DNA from: Flavobacterium ardleyense
GTDB lineage: Bacteria > Bacteroidota > Bacteroidia > Flavobacteriales > Flavobacteriaceae
Length of the DNA: 64,000 nt
Reading direction: 5' to 3'
Assembly: GCF_033547075.1 (NCBI RefSeq)
Contig: NZ_CP137891.1
Span: 558,001-622,000, forward strand
The notes under the pieces: model-generated
What the model saw: the letters and a program-made list of their open reading frames with translations, nothing else
What the model was told of the DNA's origin: nothing
Databases searched by the model: none
Shown: in pieces, positions 34,626 through 43,553 of the stretch
Layout: each line of letters begins with the position of its first letter
Position numbering within the stretch: position 1 is the stretch's first letter
Position numbers and translations under genes: made by a program

Positions 34626-36731
34626 TTATTTTAAAAGTTGGTAGGCGATGAATGCTAGAATGTAGGCAAATCCGGTCATCCCGAAAAGCTGTATCATCGG
34701 CCATTTCCAACCATTGGTTTCTTTTTTGGTAATCGCTATCGTACTTGCACACTGCATTGCAAAAGCATAAAATAGTAACAACGATATACCTGTGGCAAAG
34801 TTAAATACTTTTTTTCCTGTATATGGATCAATTTCTTCAGACATTTTCTTTTTTATGGTTGTGTCATTTCCACTATCGCCAACGCTGTAAATTGTTGCTA
34901 GAGTCCCCACAAAAACTTCTCTCGCCGCAAATGATGTGATAACCGCAATTCCGATTTTCCAATCGTACCCCAAAGGTTTAATTACAGGCTCGATTGCTTT
35001 ACCCATTATCCCAATATATGAATGTCTCAATTTAAATGATGCTACTTCATGATCTAGATCGTCTTGAGTATAATCAAGACCTTGAGATTGTGCGTTTTCT
35101 GAAACTACTTGTTCGGCATTATTGAAGTTGTTTCCAGGGCCATAAGAAGCCAGAAACCACAATACTACTGAGATTGCGAGAATGATTTTACCTGCACCAA
35201 AGACGAAAGCTTTGGTTTTTTCGATGACATTTAGTCCAACATTCTTTAATAGTGGCATTTTATAATTTGGCATTTCTACCACAAAAAATGTTTTGCCTTT
35301 TACTTTCAAAACCATATTAAGAATCCAAGCGGATATAATTGCCATTCCAAATCCCATCAGGTATAATGCCATTAAGACAAGTCCTTGAAGGTTCAAAAAT
35401 CCAAATAAACTCTTGTCTGGAATAACCAAAGAAATAATTATGGCATAAACAGGAAGTCTTGCTGAACAGGTTGTAAAAGGTACAACCAGAATAGTTATTA
35501 GTCGTTCTTTCCAATTTTCAATATTTCGAGTTGCCATAATCGCCGGAATAGCACAGGCAGTACCAGAAATTAGTGGTACGACGCTTTTTCCGCTAAGACC
35601 AAATTTCCGCATTAATTTGTCCATCAAAAACACTACTCTACTCATATAACCACTTTCTTCGAGCAGCGAAATGAACAGAAATAAAAATGCAATCTGTGGT
35701 ATAAATATGATAATTCCTCCAATACCCGGAATAATTCCCTGTGCTAGTAGATTTGTAAATACACCAGCAGGCAAGTTATTTTCGGTGTATGCACTTAACG
35801 AAGCAAAAGACTCATCGATAAAGTCCATTGGAATTTCTGACCAATTGAAAATTGCTTGGAAAATCACAAATAGTATTGCGAAGAAAATAGCATAGCCCCA
35901 GACTCTATGGGTCAAAACTTTGTCAAGTTTTATACGGAAGTCTTTTGCCGTTTCAAGGTTTATGGTCTGACCCACTTTAAGAACATCATTGATAAATTGA
36001 TATCTTTTGATAGTCTCTTTCTGTTGGAGTCGTTTTAAATCAGAATGTGTTTTGGTAAATGTATTTCGAATTTCATTTCGTTCTAGATTTAAGAAATTGA
36101 CATCTTGTGTAATTACAAGCCATAATTTGTACAAAAGCTGGTTTGGGAAAGCTTTCGCTAATTTGCTAAAATACTCAGGATCGATACTGGAGGCATTCAA
36201 GCATGGCTCAGTAGATAATTCTTCGTATTCTAAAATTAATTTTTTTAATTTATCAATTCCGTAGCCTTTTCTGGAACTTATAAGTGCAATTCTAGTATTT
36301 AATTCTTTTTCTAAATGAGGAATATCTAGTGAAATTCCTTTATACTCCATTCTATCTGCCATATTGATGGCAAGAATCGTCGGAATTTCTAAATCCTTAA
36401 TTTGGGTAAATAATAGTAAATTTCGTTTAAGATTTTCAACATCCGAAACTACAACCGCGACATCAGGAAAATTTGGATCATTTCTATTTAGCAACAGCTC
36501 AATAACCACATTCTCATCAATCGAACTAGCATTTAGACTGTAGGTACCTGGCAAATCTAAAATGTCTGCTTTGATATGAGAGGCAAGTTTGCAATGACCC
36601 ATCTTTTTTTCGACGGTAATGCCCGGATAATTCCCCACTTGTTGATTGAGGCCAGTAAGTTGATTAAAAACGGAAGTTTTTCCGGTATTTGGATTACCGA
36701 TTAAGGCAATTTTAATATGATGATCGCTCAT
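34626..36731 (-). CDS. feoB: Ferrous iron transport protein FeoB
   Basis: 701 residues. The N-terminal GTPase domain has G1 GNPNTGKT, G3 DLPGTYSL and G4 NMAD, followed by a helical regulatory domain. The membrane part, from about residue 280, has the two Gate repeats, with GTACAIPAIMATR and FTTCSARLPVY holding the conserved Cys, and a late AMQCAST. FeoB is the inner-membrane Fe(II) importer. It is 8 bases after feoA and 6 bases before the Cys-rich small gene. Length and motifs indicate a complete transporter. Confidence 0.97.
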   Translation of the reverse strand: MSDHHIKIALIGNPNTGKTSVFNQLTGLNQQVGNYPGITVEKKMGHCKLASHIKADILDLPGTYSLNASSIDENVVIELLLNRNDPNFPDVAVVVSDVENLKRNLLLFTQIKDLEIPTILAINMADRMEYKGISLDIPHLEKELNTRIALISSRKGYGIDKLKKLILEYEELSTEPCLNASSIDPEYFSKLAKAFPNQLLYKLWLVITQDVNFLNLERNEIRNTFTKTHSDLKRLQQKETIKRYQFINDVLKVGQTINLETAKDFRIKLDKVLTHRVWGYAIFFAILFVIFQAIFNWSEIPMDFIDESFASLSAYTENNLPAGVFTNLLAQGIIPGIGGIIIFIPQIAFLFLFISLLEESGYMSRVVFLMDKLMRKFGLSGKSVVPLISGTACAIPAIMATRNIENWKERLITILVVPFTTCSARLPVYAIIISLVIPDKSLFGFLNLQGLVLMALYLMGFGMAIISAWILNMVLKVKGKTFFVVEMPNYKMPLLKNVGLNVIEKTKAFVFGAGKIILAISVVLWFLASYGPGNNFNNAEQVVSENAQSQGLDYTQDDLDHEVASFKLRHSYIGIMGKAIEPVIKPLGYDWKIGIAVITSFAAREVFVGTLATIYSVGDSGNDTTIKKKMSEEIDPYTGKKVFNFATGISLLLFYAFAMQCASTIAITKKETNGWKWPMIQLFGMTGFAYILAFIAYQLLK

Positions 36732-36739
36732 TATAAAGT

Positions 36740-36973
36740 CTATTTGGGATGCACATCAACAACAATCTGTGATGCTGTCTCGATTCGGATGGCTAGGTGT
36801 GAGCCATTAATGTTCAAGTATAAAGGATCTCCAAAAGGAGCAATTTGAATTAATTCGACCAAATTCCCTGGCAAGCAACCCATTTCCAATAATTTGAGAG
36901 GAATGCTGTCAACATCAAATTCCATGATTGTGGCATGATCACCAATTTTAAGATTACTTATTGTAGTTTTCAA
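36740..36973 (-). CDS. feoA: Ferrous iron transport protein FeoA
   Basis: 77 residues, a single SH3-like FeoA domain: LKIGDHATIMEFD, PLKLLEMGCLPGNLVELIQIAPFGDPLYLNINGSHLAIR. It is a small cytosolic partner that regulates FeoB. The start is a TTG at 36973, as no ATG fits the conserved N-terminus. It is first in the feoA-feoB-small protein operon. A perfect -7 box and an ATTCAATCTAAATAA motif lie immediately upstream. Confidence 0.95.
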   Translation of the reverse strand: MKTTISNLKIGDHATIMEFDVDSIPLKLLEMGCLPGNLVELIQIAPFGDPLYLNINGSHLAIRIETASQIVVDVHPK

Positions 36974-36976
36974 TGT

Positions 36977-37004
36977 TTATTTAGATTGAATAAGCGCAAA
37001 AGTA
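36977..37004 (-). promoter_or_regulatory. feoA promoter with a possible metal-regulator half-site
   Basis: On the minus strand TACTTTTG (37004-36997) is a perfect -7 box. ATTCAATCTAAATAA follows at 36991-36977, 3 bases before the TTG start. The same 15 bases with one change (ATTCAGTCTAAATAA) lie before the siderophore receptor at 54450-54464. Part of it (TAAATAA) may simply be the A-rich initiation region. Confidence 0.55.
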
Positions 37005-37038
37005 CGGATTATTGTTGACAAAGGATAGCGAAAGATTC

Positions 37039-37713
37039 TTAATTTTTCTTTCGTGTAGAAAGCCATTTTATATCTTCAATTAATCTATCAACATCTTCTG
37101 TTTTAGTACCATCATAAAAACCGCGAACTCTTTTTTTACGATCTACAAGCACGAAATTTTCGGTATGAACCATATCGTATAATTCCTCTGGCTTTCCTTC
37201 TTTGACCACAAGATATGACTTTCGCGCAAGCGTATAAATCTCTTTCTTATCGCCCGTCAGTAAATTCCATTTCGAATCTATAACTCCTTTTTCTAAGGCG
37301 TACGCTTTTAATACAGGAACACTATCAATTTCGGGGGTTACAGAGAATGATAGTAGCTTAACGTTCTTATCATCTTTGAGTGCTTCCTGAATCCGAACCA
37401 TATTATCTGTCATTGCAATACAAATCGTGGGACAAGTGGTAAAAAAGAAGTCGGCCACATACACTTTATTGTCGTAGTCTGCTTGGGTTATTTTTTCGCC
37501 ATTTTGATTTAGAAAAGAAAAATCCCCAATTGTATGATTTCTGGCAATATATTGAATGGTCGTATCTACAAGTTCAGGATTTACCATCGACGGATTGTAG
37601 ATTGGGAGGGATTTTTGGGGCGTTAATGCGTTAAAAAAAAGTGTTAATGTTACAATCGAAACTATTAACATTGTCCCGAAATAAATTTTATACTTTTTGA
37701 AAATTTCCCACAT
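37039..37713 (-). CDS. SCO1/SenC-family protein
   Basis: 224 residues from the ATG at 37713; the frame reads 17 residues further, but those cover the promoter. An N-terminal membrane anchor (YFGTMLIVSIVTLTLFF) is followed by a thioredoxin-like domain with the copper/thiol motif CPTIC at residues 94-98 and a later His in MVHTENF. SCO proteins deliver copper to cytochrome oxidase or act as thiol reductants in the periplasm. No oxidase genes are adjacent. A perfect -7 box lies 17 bases upstream. Confidence 0.93.
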   Translation of the reverse strand: MWEIFKKYKIYFGTMLIVSIVTLTLFFNALTPQKSLPIYNPSMVNPELVDTTIQYIARNHTIGDFSFLNQNGEKITQADYDNKVYVADFFFTTCPTICIAMTDNMVRIQEALKDDKNVKLLSFSVTPEIDSVPVLKAYALEKGVIDSKWNLLTGDKKEIYTLARKSYLVVKEGKPEELYDMVHTENFVLVDRKKRVRGFYDGTKTEDVDRLIEDIKWLSTRKKN

Positions 37714-37729
37714 AGTAAAATATTTTTGG

Positions 37730-37737
37730 CAAAAGTA
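37730..37737 (-). promoter_or_regulatory. -7 promoter element of the SCO1-like gene
   Basis: TACTTTTG on the minus strand, 16 bases before the ATG at 37713, supports that start over the one at 37764. Confidence 0.55.
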
Positions 37738-37806
37738 CAAAATAGCTTGCGCAACGCGAGACATTTAACCCAAAGTTAAACTATTAGATTAAGTGAGATT
37801 AAAACG

Positions 37807-37814
37807 TATTTTTG
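37807..37814 (+). promoter_or_regulatory. -7 promoter element of the second M13 gene
   Basis: TATTTTTG, 27 bases before the ATG at 37842, matches TAnnTTTG. Confidence 0.5.
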
Positions 37815-37841
37815 TAAAACTAATAATAATCTAAAATAAGA

Positions 37842-39902
37842 ATGAGTATATCTATAAAAAGAAATTTACTTTTCGCCCTGCCAATTTTAGTTGGTATTTC
37901 GACTGTAACTGCACAGGAAAAAGCGAAGGAAGAGCCTGGAATCAATATTTCTTACATGGATAAGTCGAGCAAAGCCTCAAATGACTTTTTCAGATATGTA
38001 AATGGTGCTTGGCTAGACAAAACAGAAATTCCTGCCGATAGAACGCGTTGGGGAAGTTTTGACGAACTAAGACAACGTACAGACGAAGATGCACTTGCAA
38101 TTTTGAAAGAAGCAGCCTCAAATCACGCCTATTCTGCAACTACTGATCAAGGGAAAGCAGTAATCGTATTTGAATCTGTAATGGATGTTGCAAAAAGAAA
38201 TAAACTTGGAATCTCTCCATTAAAACCTTATTTAAAGAAAATTGATGCTGTCAAGAATGCAAAAGACCTACAGGCTTTATTAATTGAAATGGAGCCAATT
38301 GGTGGAGTTGGATTTATGGGCGTTTATGTTGGTCCAGACGCAAAAGACAGCAACACAAATGTTTTATACATTGGCCCTGGTTCTTTAGGATTGCCTGACC
38401 GCGATTATTATATGTCTGACGATGCTGATTCAAAAGAAAAGCGCGCAAAGTATGAAACCCATGTTGCAAAGATGCTGGCTTTTGTAGGCGATAATCCTGC
38501 TACAGCAAAAAAGAATGCCGAAAGAATTTTGGCCATTGAGACAGCAATGTCTGCACCTCGCCTTGACCGCGTGGAGAGAAGAGACCGCAGAAAATCATAC
38601 AACCCAATGACGGTGGCTGACTTGCAAAAATTGACTCCTGCGATAAATTGGAACACTTATTTAACCGGAGTTGGAGTTGCAAAAGTGGATACACTTATCG
38701 TCTCTCAACCTAAATATATGACTGCATTTCAAGACATCGTTGCAAAAGGTGATGTTGCAGCCTGGAAAGCATATATGAAATGGACACTATTAAATGGGTC
38801 TGCAAGCCTACTCTCTACAGAAATTGAAGATACTAATTTTGATTTTTACGGAAAAACATTAACTGGAGCGATGAAACAACGACCTCGTGAAGAGCGAGCG
38901 TTGCAAGTTGTAAACGGAACGGTAGGTGAAGCTTTGGGTAAACTTTATGTTGAGAAAAAATTTCCAGCTGAAGCTAAAGTAAAAGCGGAAAAGATGATTA
39001 AGAATGTTTTTAAAGCTTTCGAAAACAGAATTAACAATCTTACTTGGATGAGTCCTGAAACAAGAGTGAGTGCAATTGAAAAACTACAGAAATCGCGCGT
39101 AAAAATTGGCTATCCTGATAAGTGGAAAGACTATTCAAAACTTGTCCTTTTAAGTACTGACAAAGACGGAAACTATTTTGATAATATGAAACGTTATTCA
39201 CAGTGGCGATTTGAAGAAAATATTGCTGATTTGCAAAAACCTGTTGATAAAGACCGTTGGGGAATGTCGCCACAAACTGTAAATGCTTATTTTAATCCGT
39301 CATTTAATGAGATTGTATTTCCAGCAGCAATCTTACAACCACCTTTCTACAATTATAAAGCTGATGAAGCTGTAAACTACGGTGGAATTGGTGCTGTAAT
39401 TGGACACGAAATTTCTCACGGATTTGATGATTCCGGTTCAAGATATAACGCCGATGGTAATCTAGTAAACTGGTGGACTGAAAAAGATTTAACTGAATTT
39501 ACTGCATTAGGAAAAGCTTTAGCTGACCAATATTCTGCACTTGAGCCACTACCTGGAATATTTGTAGATGGTAAATTTACCCTTGGAGAAAACATTGGCG
39601 ATCTTGGTGGCGTGAATTCTGCTTACGATGGACTGCAGATTTTCTTAAAGGAAAATGGACCAGCACCACTTATAGATGGATTGACAGCTGAACAACGTTT
39701 CTTTATTTCGTGGGCTACAATCTGGCGTACAAAAATGAGAGATGAAGCAATTAAATCTCAAGTAAAAACTGATCCACACTCTCCTGGAATGTTTAGAGCA
39801 TTTGTGCCACTTCAAAATGTGGATGCTTTTTACGAAGCATTTAATATTAAAGAAGGAGACGGAATGTATTTAAAACCATCAGATAGAGTTAAAATCTGGT
39901 AG
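37842..39902 (+). CDS. M13-family zinc metallopeptidase, exported (second paralogue)
   Basis: 686 residues with a Sec signal peptide (LLFALPILVGISTVTAQ) rather than a lipobox, so it is probably periplasmic or secreted, in contrast to the lipoprotein paralogue at 7373. The zinc motif GHEISHGFDDSG, the downstream GENIGDLGG and the C-terminus DRVKIW are intact. Internal stretches such as WGMSPQTVNAYFNP are nearly shared with the paralogue, but overall divergence is large, so the duplication is old. It has its own promoter and a strong bidirectional terminator. Confidence 0.95.
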   Translation: MSISIKRNLLFALPILVGISTVTAQEKAKEEPGINISYMDKSSKASNDFFRYVNGAWLDKTEIPADRTRWGSFDELRQRTDEDALAILKEAASNHAYSATTDQGKAVIVFESVMDVAKRNKLGISPLKPYLKKIDAVKNAKDLQALLIEMEPIGGVGFMGVYVGPDAKDSNTNVLYIGPGSLGLPDRDYYMSDDADSKEKRAKYETHVAKMLAFVGDNPATAKKNAERILAIETAMSAPRLDRVERRDRRKSYNPMTVADLQKLTPAINWNTYLTGVGVAKVDTLIVSQPKYMTAFQDIVAKGDVAAWKAYMKWTLLNGSASLLSTEIEDTNFDFYGKTLTGAMKQRPREERALQVVNGTVGEALGKLYVEKKFPAEAKVKAEKMIKNVFKAFENRINNLTWMSPETRVSAIEKLQKSRVKIGYPDKWKDYSKLVLLSTDKDGNYFDNMKRYSQWRFEENIADLQKPVDKDRWGMSPQTVNAYFNPSFNEIVFPAAILQPPFYNYKADEAVNYGGIGAVIGHEISHGFDDSGSRYNADGNLVNWWTEKDLTEFTALGKALADQYSALEPLPGIFVDGKFTLGENIGDLGGVNSAYDGLQIFLKENGPAPLIDGLTAEQRFFISWATIWRTKMRDEAIKSQVKTDPHSPGMFRAFVPLQNVDAFYEAFNIKEGDGMYLKPSDRVKIW

Positions 39903-39921
39903 TAATTTCCAGTTATAATTA

Positions 39922-39956
39922 TAAAAAAAATCCCGGCTTATACTGGGATTTTTTGT
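39922..39956. terminator. Bidirectional terminator between convergent genes
   Basis: AAAAAAATCCC and GGGATTTTTT form a stem around GGCTTATACT, with A- and T-tracts on both sides, serving the M13 gene (+) and the SDR gene (-). Confidence 0.8.
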
Positions 39957-40757
39957 TTATAGCTTCGAGGTTTTAAAATGATAATCGAGTTCTTTGATTA
40001 GCTTTTCTGAAGAGATTATTTTCCCAGTTCCAAGATTTGAGTAATCAAAAGAAGGTGGCTCTAAATTAGCTTCTAAAGTTTTTCTAGTATAGTAATCTTC
40101 CTTTGTAGGATGATCTGGAGTCGCAGCATTAAATGAGGTTCCCCAAGCCTCCTTATCGATAATTGCGTGAATAATTGCAATACAATCTTGCTGATCTATT
40201 AGGTTTACTGCAGCATTCGGACTATCCACTCCTTTACGTCCAGCTAAATATTTTGCGGGATTTCTGTCTGCTCCAATTAATCCGCCGAAACGTACGATAG
40301 TGGTCTGCAAGAAATCTAAATTTTCCAGATATTTTTCTGTTTCGATCAACTGCGTTCCTGATTCTGTGGATCCATCGCGATTTGATTTTTCGGTAACTAC
40401 TCCGTCTTTATCAGAGTAGACAGAAGTTGAACTAACGAAAAGCAATTTTGAAATTGTAGATCCTTTAATGATTGGCATCAATAGTTTCATCTTTTCGACA
40501 AAAGGACCTTTTGCAGTTTTTATTTGAGGTGGAATATTAATAATAAGTATGTCAGAACCTTTTAAAAATTCTTTAAACTCGCCTGAAACGTCGTCGACCG
40601 AAAGCTCAATCTGATAGGGAATAATCTTGGCTTGTTTTAAAACTTCCATCTTATCTAATGAGGTTGTTGAACCTTTTACGATCCAGTCTTTTTGGATGAA
40701 TGATTTTGCCAATGGAAACCCCAGCCAACCGCAGCCTAAAATACTTACTTGTTTCAT
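39957..40757 (-). CDS. NAD(P)-binding Rossmann-fold protein (YeeZ-like SDR)
   Basis: 266 residues. It opens MKQVSILGCGWLGFPLAKSF with a GCGWLG dinucleotide motif; later LLFVSSTSVYSD gives the Ser and VYSD region typical of atypical SDR epimerase-like proteins, and GGLIGADRNPAKYLAGRK follows. The reaction is unknown. It begins 9 bases after the M28 peptidase gene stop, so the two form an operon, with the terminator at 39922 immediately after the stop. Confidence 0.85.
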   Translation of the reverse strand: MKQVSILGCGWLGFPLAKSFIQKDWIVKGSTTSLDKMEVLKQAKIIPYQIELSVDDVSGEFKEFLKGSDILIINIPPQIKTAKGPFVEKMKLLMPIIKGSTISKLLFVSSTSVYSDKDGVVTEKSNRDGSTESGTQLIETEKYLENLDFLQTTIVRFGGLIGADRNPAKYLAGRKGVDSPNAAVNLIDQQDCIAIIHAIIDKEAWGTSFNAATPDHPTKEDYYTRKTLEANLEPPSFDYSNLGTGKIISSEKLIKELDYHFKTSKL

Positions 40758-40766
40758 ATTTTTTTT

Positions 40767-43178
40767 TTAAAGGTCAGAAGATGTTGGCAACGGAATATTG
40801 TCCATATCTCGAATCGTATCGTTTCTATCTTCGGCTCTCAGCCTTAATTCTGGACTCAATTGCGGAATATATAATCTCGGAATTGGATTTATCTTTTTGA
40901 TTTGAACAACTGCATCATTGAGAATAAACGGTTTTGGCATCATCCAAGTATTTCTTTTTCGCATGCCAAATAAAGGATTTGTCATCAAATCAAACGACGA
41001 TTCCATCATACTCATATCAAGAACAGTCTCATTGTTTACTGTGAATTCAAGAAGCAGTGGATCATTATCAACAACATAATAACTGATTATTTTTTTGCCA
41101 TTTCTAGGATAGATTGGACCTTTCTGACCTAATGCAGAAGCATTATTTGCTTTGAAATCTCTAAATTCAATATTCTCATTTGCAAAAATATCAATTCTAT
41201 TCACCCGACGATTTGGAGTAATTCGGATTTTTACAAATCGATTTTTTCCAACAACTGAATCTTTTTCAAAATAAATGGTCGGTTCGGGAATATTTCTAAC
41301 TAATGCGGGAGAAGTATAAACTACATCCGAATTGTATTTGCTGAAAAGCGGATAGTCATTTAAGAATCTTGAATTTGCAACGGTATCTGTAATATAAATT
41401 TTAGTCCAGTCATCGAGGATTTTATCGTAAGATGCCCAGACTGCTTTATCCATTTCTACATTATAAACATACAACATACTATTTGGCTTGGCAGTGGTAT
41501 CTCCAAAACCAGATTTCATATGAGCGTGCATCAAGGATCCAAATGCAACTAGAAACATTCCTGCAGACCAAAACCACTTATGAGAAAATGACCCTACTAA
41601 TGGCAAAATTAAACTGAAAATTAATAGTGCTAATAGTGAAGAGCCAAAAAGAATTTTGAGTCCTAAACCTATTGGAAATAAAACAATAAATGGCACCAGA
41701 ATTATAAGTGCGGGAACTGCCGCTAGCAAATTAATAGCGAGATTTGATTTTTGTGTTATTACAAAAAAGCCAAACATAATAAGCACAGACAAAACAGGAA
41801 TTATAAAAAATCCTGCTCCAGGCAGAAAAATTGCTATTCCAAGATTAATAAGAATCCAAAATGAAATTGGCGCTACAGAGTAATTTATAATTGTAGCTTC
41901 AGACTTGGCGTGGCCATAAAATAAGAAACCAATAGCAATACTCAAAGCAATAAAAGCGACTATATAGCTATGTCCATTATAGGTAAATCCTTGAAGAATT
42001 TCAGTATATTCTGGATAGATTACCACAATAAATTTCCATAATAAAAATGATGACAACCCTACTACAAGCAAAGTTGCAATTAGGACTATAAATCCTTTTC
42101 CAATTTCTGACGGAGTTAAAACTCTCTTTCCAAGTCCTATAAATAGAAGAAAAAGAAATATAATGCTTGTAATTCCAACCAAAATATAATTCCACGAAAA
42201 AGAATAATGAAAAAAGAAGAAAGGTGTATTAAAATATACATCGTCGTCGGCCGAATTCTGTGCTTTGAGATCGGCATTTCCAAAGTGATTTAGCAATGGC
42301 ATCAAATATGATCCTTGATGAGCAAGTGAATTATGGCTTAAATGTTTGGAGTCATCCTGGGCTGTATGGTAGTTGAAATGATCATCAATAAAGGCAAAAT
42401 TAAATCCTGGAATCTTGCCCTGCTCTCTAAAAACGGTGAGATCGGTATCGTTGGGAAGCATTTTGTAGATACTGTACATTAACGAATTGCTAGCTGGATA
42501 TCTTGTTTTTGCAGCAGCAAATTCCTTAATCATCGCAGCATTACCATCATTTACTTCCATTAGCATATAGCTTGGGCCAGCGGTACCACGAGCTTCAAAA
42601 TTTAGAACTAAACCAATTTCCTTGGCCCAATTATTATTGGTTGCAAAAAGTGCGGCACCATTTAATCCCAACTCTTCAGCATCTGAAAACAGAATAATAA
42701 TATCATTTTTATGAGAAGTTTTATTGTGCAAATAAGCGCGCACACCTTCCAATATCGTAGCAACTCCAGTTGCATTATCGGCTGCACCGTGAGAATAGGA
42801 ATGTGGCGCACTATCGTAATGCGATAGTAACATTAAAGCCTTGCTATTGTTAGTACCTTTAATCTTGGCAATAATATTTCGAGATTTTACCAAATTTCCC
42901 CAGTCAGACAGTGTAGTTCCTTCCTGAATTTCAGGTGAAAGACCAAGCTCACGTAATTCTTTCTGGAGGTAAATTGCAACATCCGAATGTGCTTCAGATC
43001 CTACATAATGAGGTTTCTCGGCAATGACATCGATGTGTTCTACTGCTCGTTTTACCGAGAAATCTGAGAGCGGCGCCAATTCTTCTGAATAGAAATGTGG
43101 CATCATTGAGAAATAGACGGTCGTGAGTACTATTATAAAGACAATCAGAGTGATAATCGAGGCAAATCTATTTTTCAT
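40767..43178 (-). CDS. M28-family zinc aminopeptidase with C-terminal membrane domain
   Basis: 803 residues. After an N-terminal membrane anchor comes an M28 domain (about residues 45-300) with metal ligands in LSHYDSAPH, GAADNATGVA and FSDAEELGLNGA. A block of about eight or nine membrane helices follows (about 330-560), and then a soluble tail of 240 residues facing the periplasm. This resembles the large membrane M28 proteins related to yeast vacuolar Pff1. The substrate is unknown; aminopeptidase activity in the envelope is the likely role. It is 21 bases after the stop of the zinc-ribbon gene at 43200. Confidence 0.92.
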   Translation of the reverse strand: MKNRFASIITLIVFIIVLTTVYFSMMPHFYSEELAPLSDFSVKRAVEHIDVIAEKPHYVGSEAHSDVAIYLQKELRELGLSPEIQEGTTLSDWGNLVKSRNIIAKIKGTNNSKALMLLSHYDSAPHSYSHGAADNATGVATILEGVRAYLHNKTSHKNDIIILFSDAEELGLNGAALFATNNNWAKEIGLVLNFEARGTAGPSYMLMEVNDGNAAMIKEFAAAKTRYPASNSLMYSIYKMLPNDTDLTVFREQGKIPGFNFAFIDDHFNYHTAQDDSKHLSHNSLAHQGSYLMPLLNHFGNADLKAQNSADDDVYFNTPFFFFHYSFSWNYILVGITSIIFLFLLFIGLGKRVLTPSEIGKGFIVLIATLLVVGLSSFLLWKFIVVIYPEYTEILQGFTYNGHSYIVAFIALSIAIGFLFYGHAKSEATIINYSVAPISFWILINLGIAIFLPGAGFFIIPVLSVLIMFGFFVITQKSNLAINLLAAVPALIILVPFIVLFPIGLGLKILFGSSLLALLIFSLILPLVGSFSHKWFWSAGMFLVAFGSLMHAHMKSGFGDTTAKPNSMLYVYNVEMDKAVWASYDKILDDWTKIYITDTVANSRFLNDYPLFSKYNSDVVYTSPALVRNIPEPTIYFEKDSVVGKNRFVKIRITPNRRVNRIDIFANENIEFRDFKANNASALGQKGPIYPRNGKKIISYYVVDNDPLLLEFTVNNETVLDMSMMESSFDLMTNPLFGMRKRNTWMMPKPFILNDAVVQIKKINPIPRLYIPQLSPELRLRAEDRNDTIRDMDNIPLPTSSDL

Positions 43179-43199
43179 AAGGAAGATTTTAAGTAGATT

Positions 43200-43550
43200 C
43201 TAATGTAATTCTTTTTTGACAATTATTAGAAAGTCATTGTCCAAAAGCATATAACCCTGATCATACAAAAAATAATATGTATTCCCTGTATTTGTACGCA
43301 AGATATTAGTAAAGTAGTCAAAATCAAAACCTTTACTTAAAAGTTTTGATCTGGAAGTTTTGATTTTTTGATCGGTATTGATAGACAGCAAAATGCGATA
43401 ATTTTTGCGCAACTTATTGTTTATGTTGCGCATATAATTATTACTGTCCTTGTTGATTTTGTTATTGTAAGAATTGCGACAGCCATCGCTACAAAATTTT
43501 TTGTCTTCCCTACCAATTATCTTCTCATCGCATTCCAGACATGTTTTCAT
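43200..43550 (-). CDS. Small protein with N-terminal zinc-ribbon-like motif
   Basis: 116 residues. The first 25 hold CLECDEK and FCSDGCRNSYN, a Cx2C...Cx3C pattern like MYM/FCS zinc fingers. The remainder is basic and helical (INDK/NKLRKNY type), ending in strands YYFLYDQGYMLLDNDFLIIVKKE. I do not know a characterised homologue. It sits 3 bases after the GNAT-nitrilase gene and before the M28 gene, all on the minus strand. Zinc binding and nucleic-acid contact are plausible but inferred. Confidence 0.78.
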   Translation of the reverse strand: MKTCLECDEKIIGREDKKFCSDGCRNSYNNKINKDSNNYMRNINNKLRKNYRILLSINTDQKIKTSRSKLLSKGFDFDYFTNILRTNTGNTYYFLYDQGYMLLDNDFLIIVKKELH

Positions 43551-43553
43551 AAT

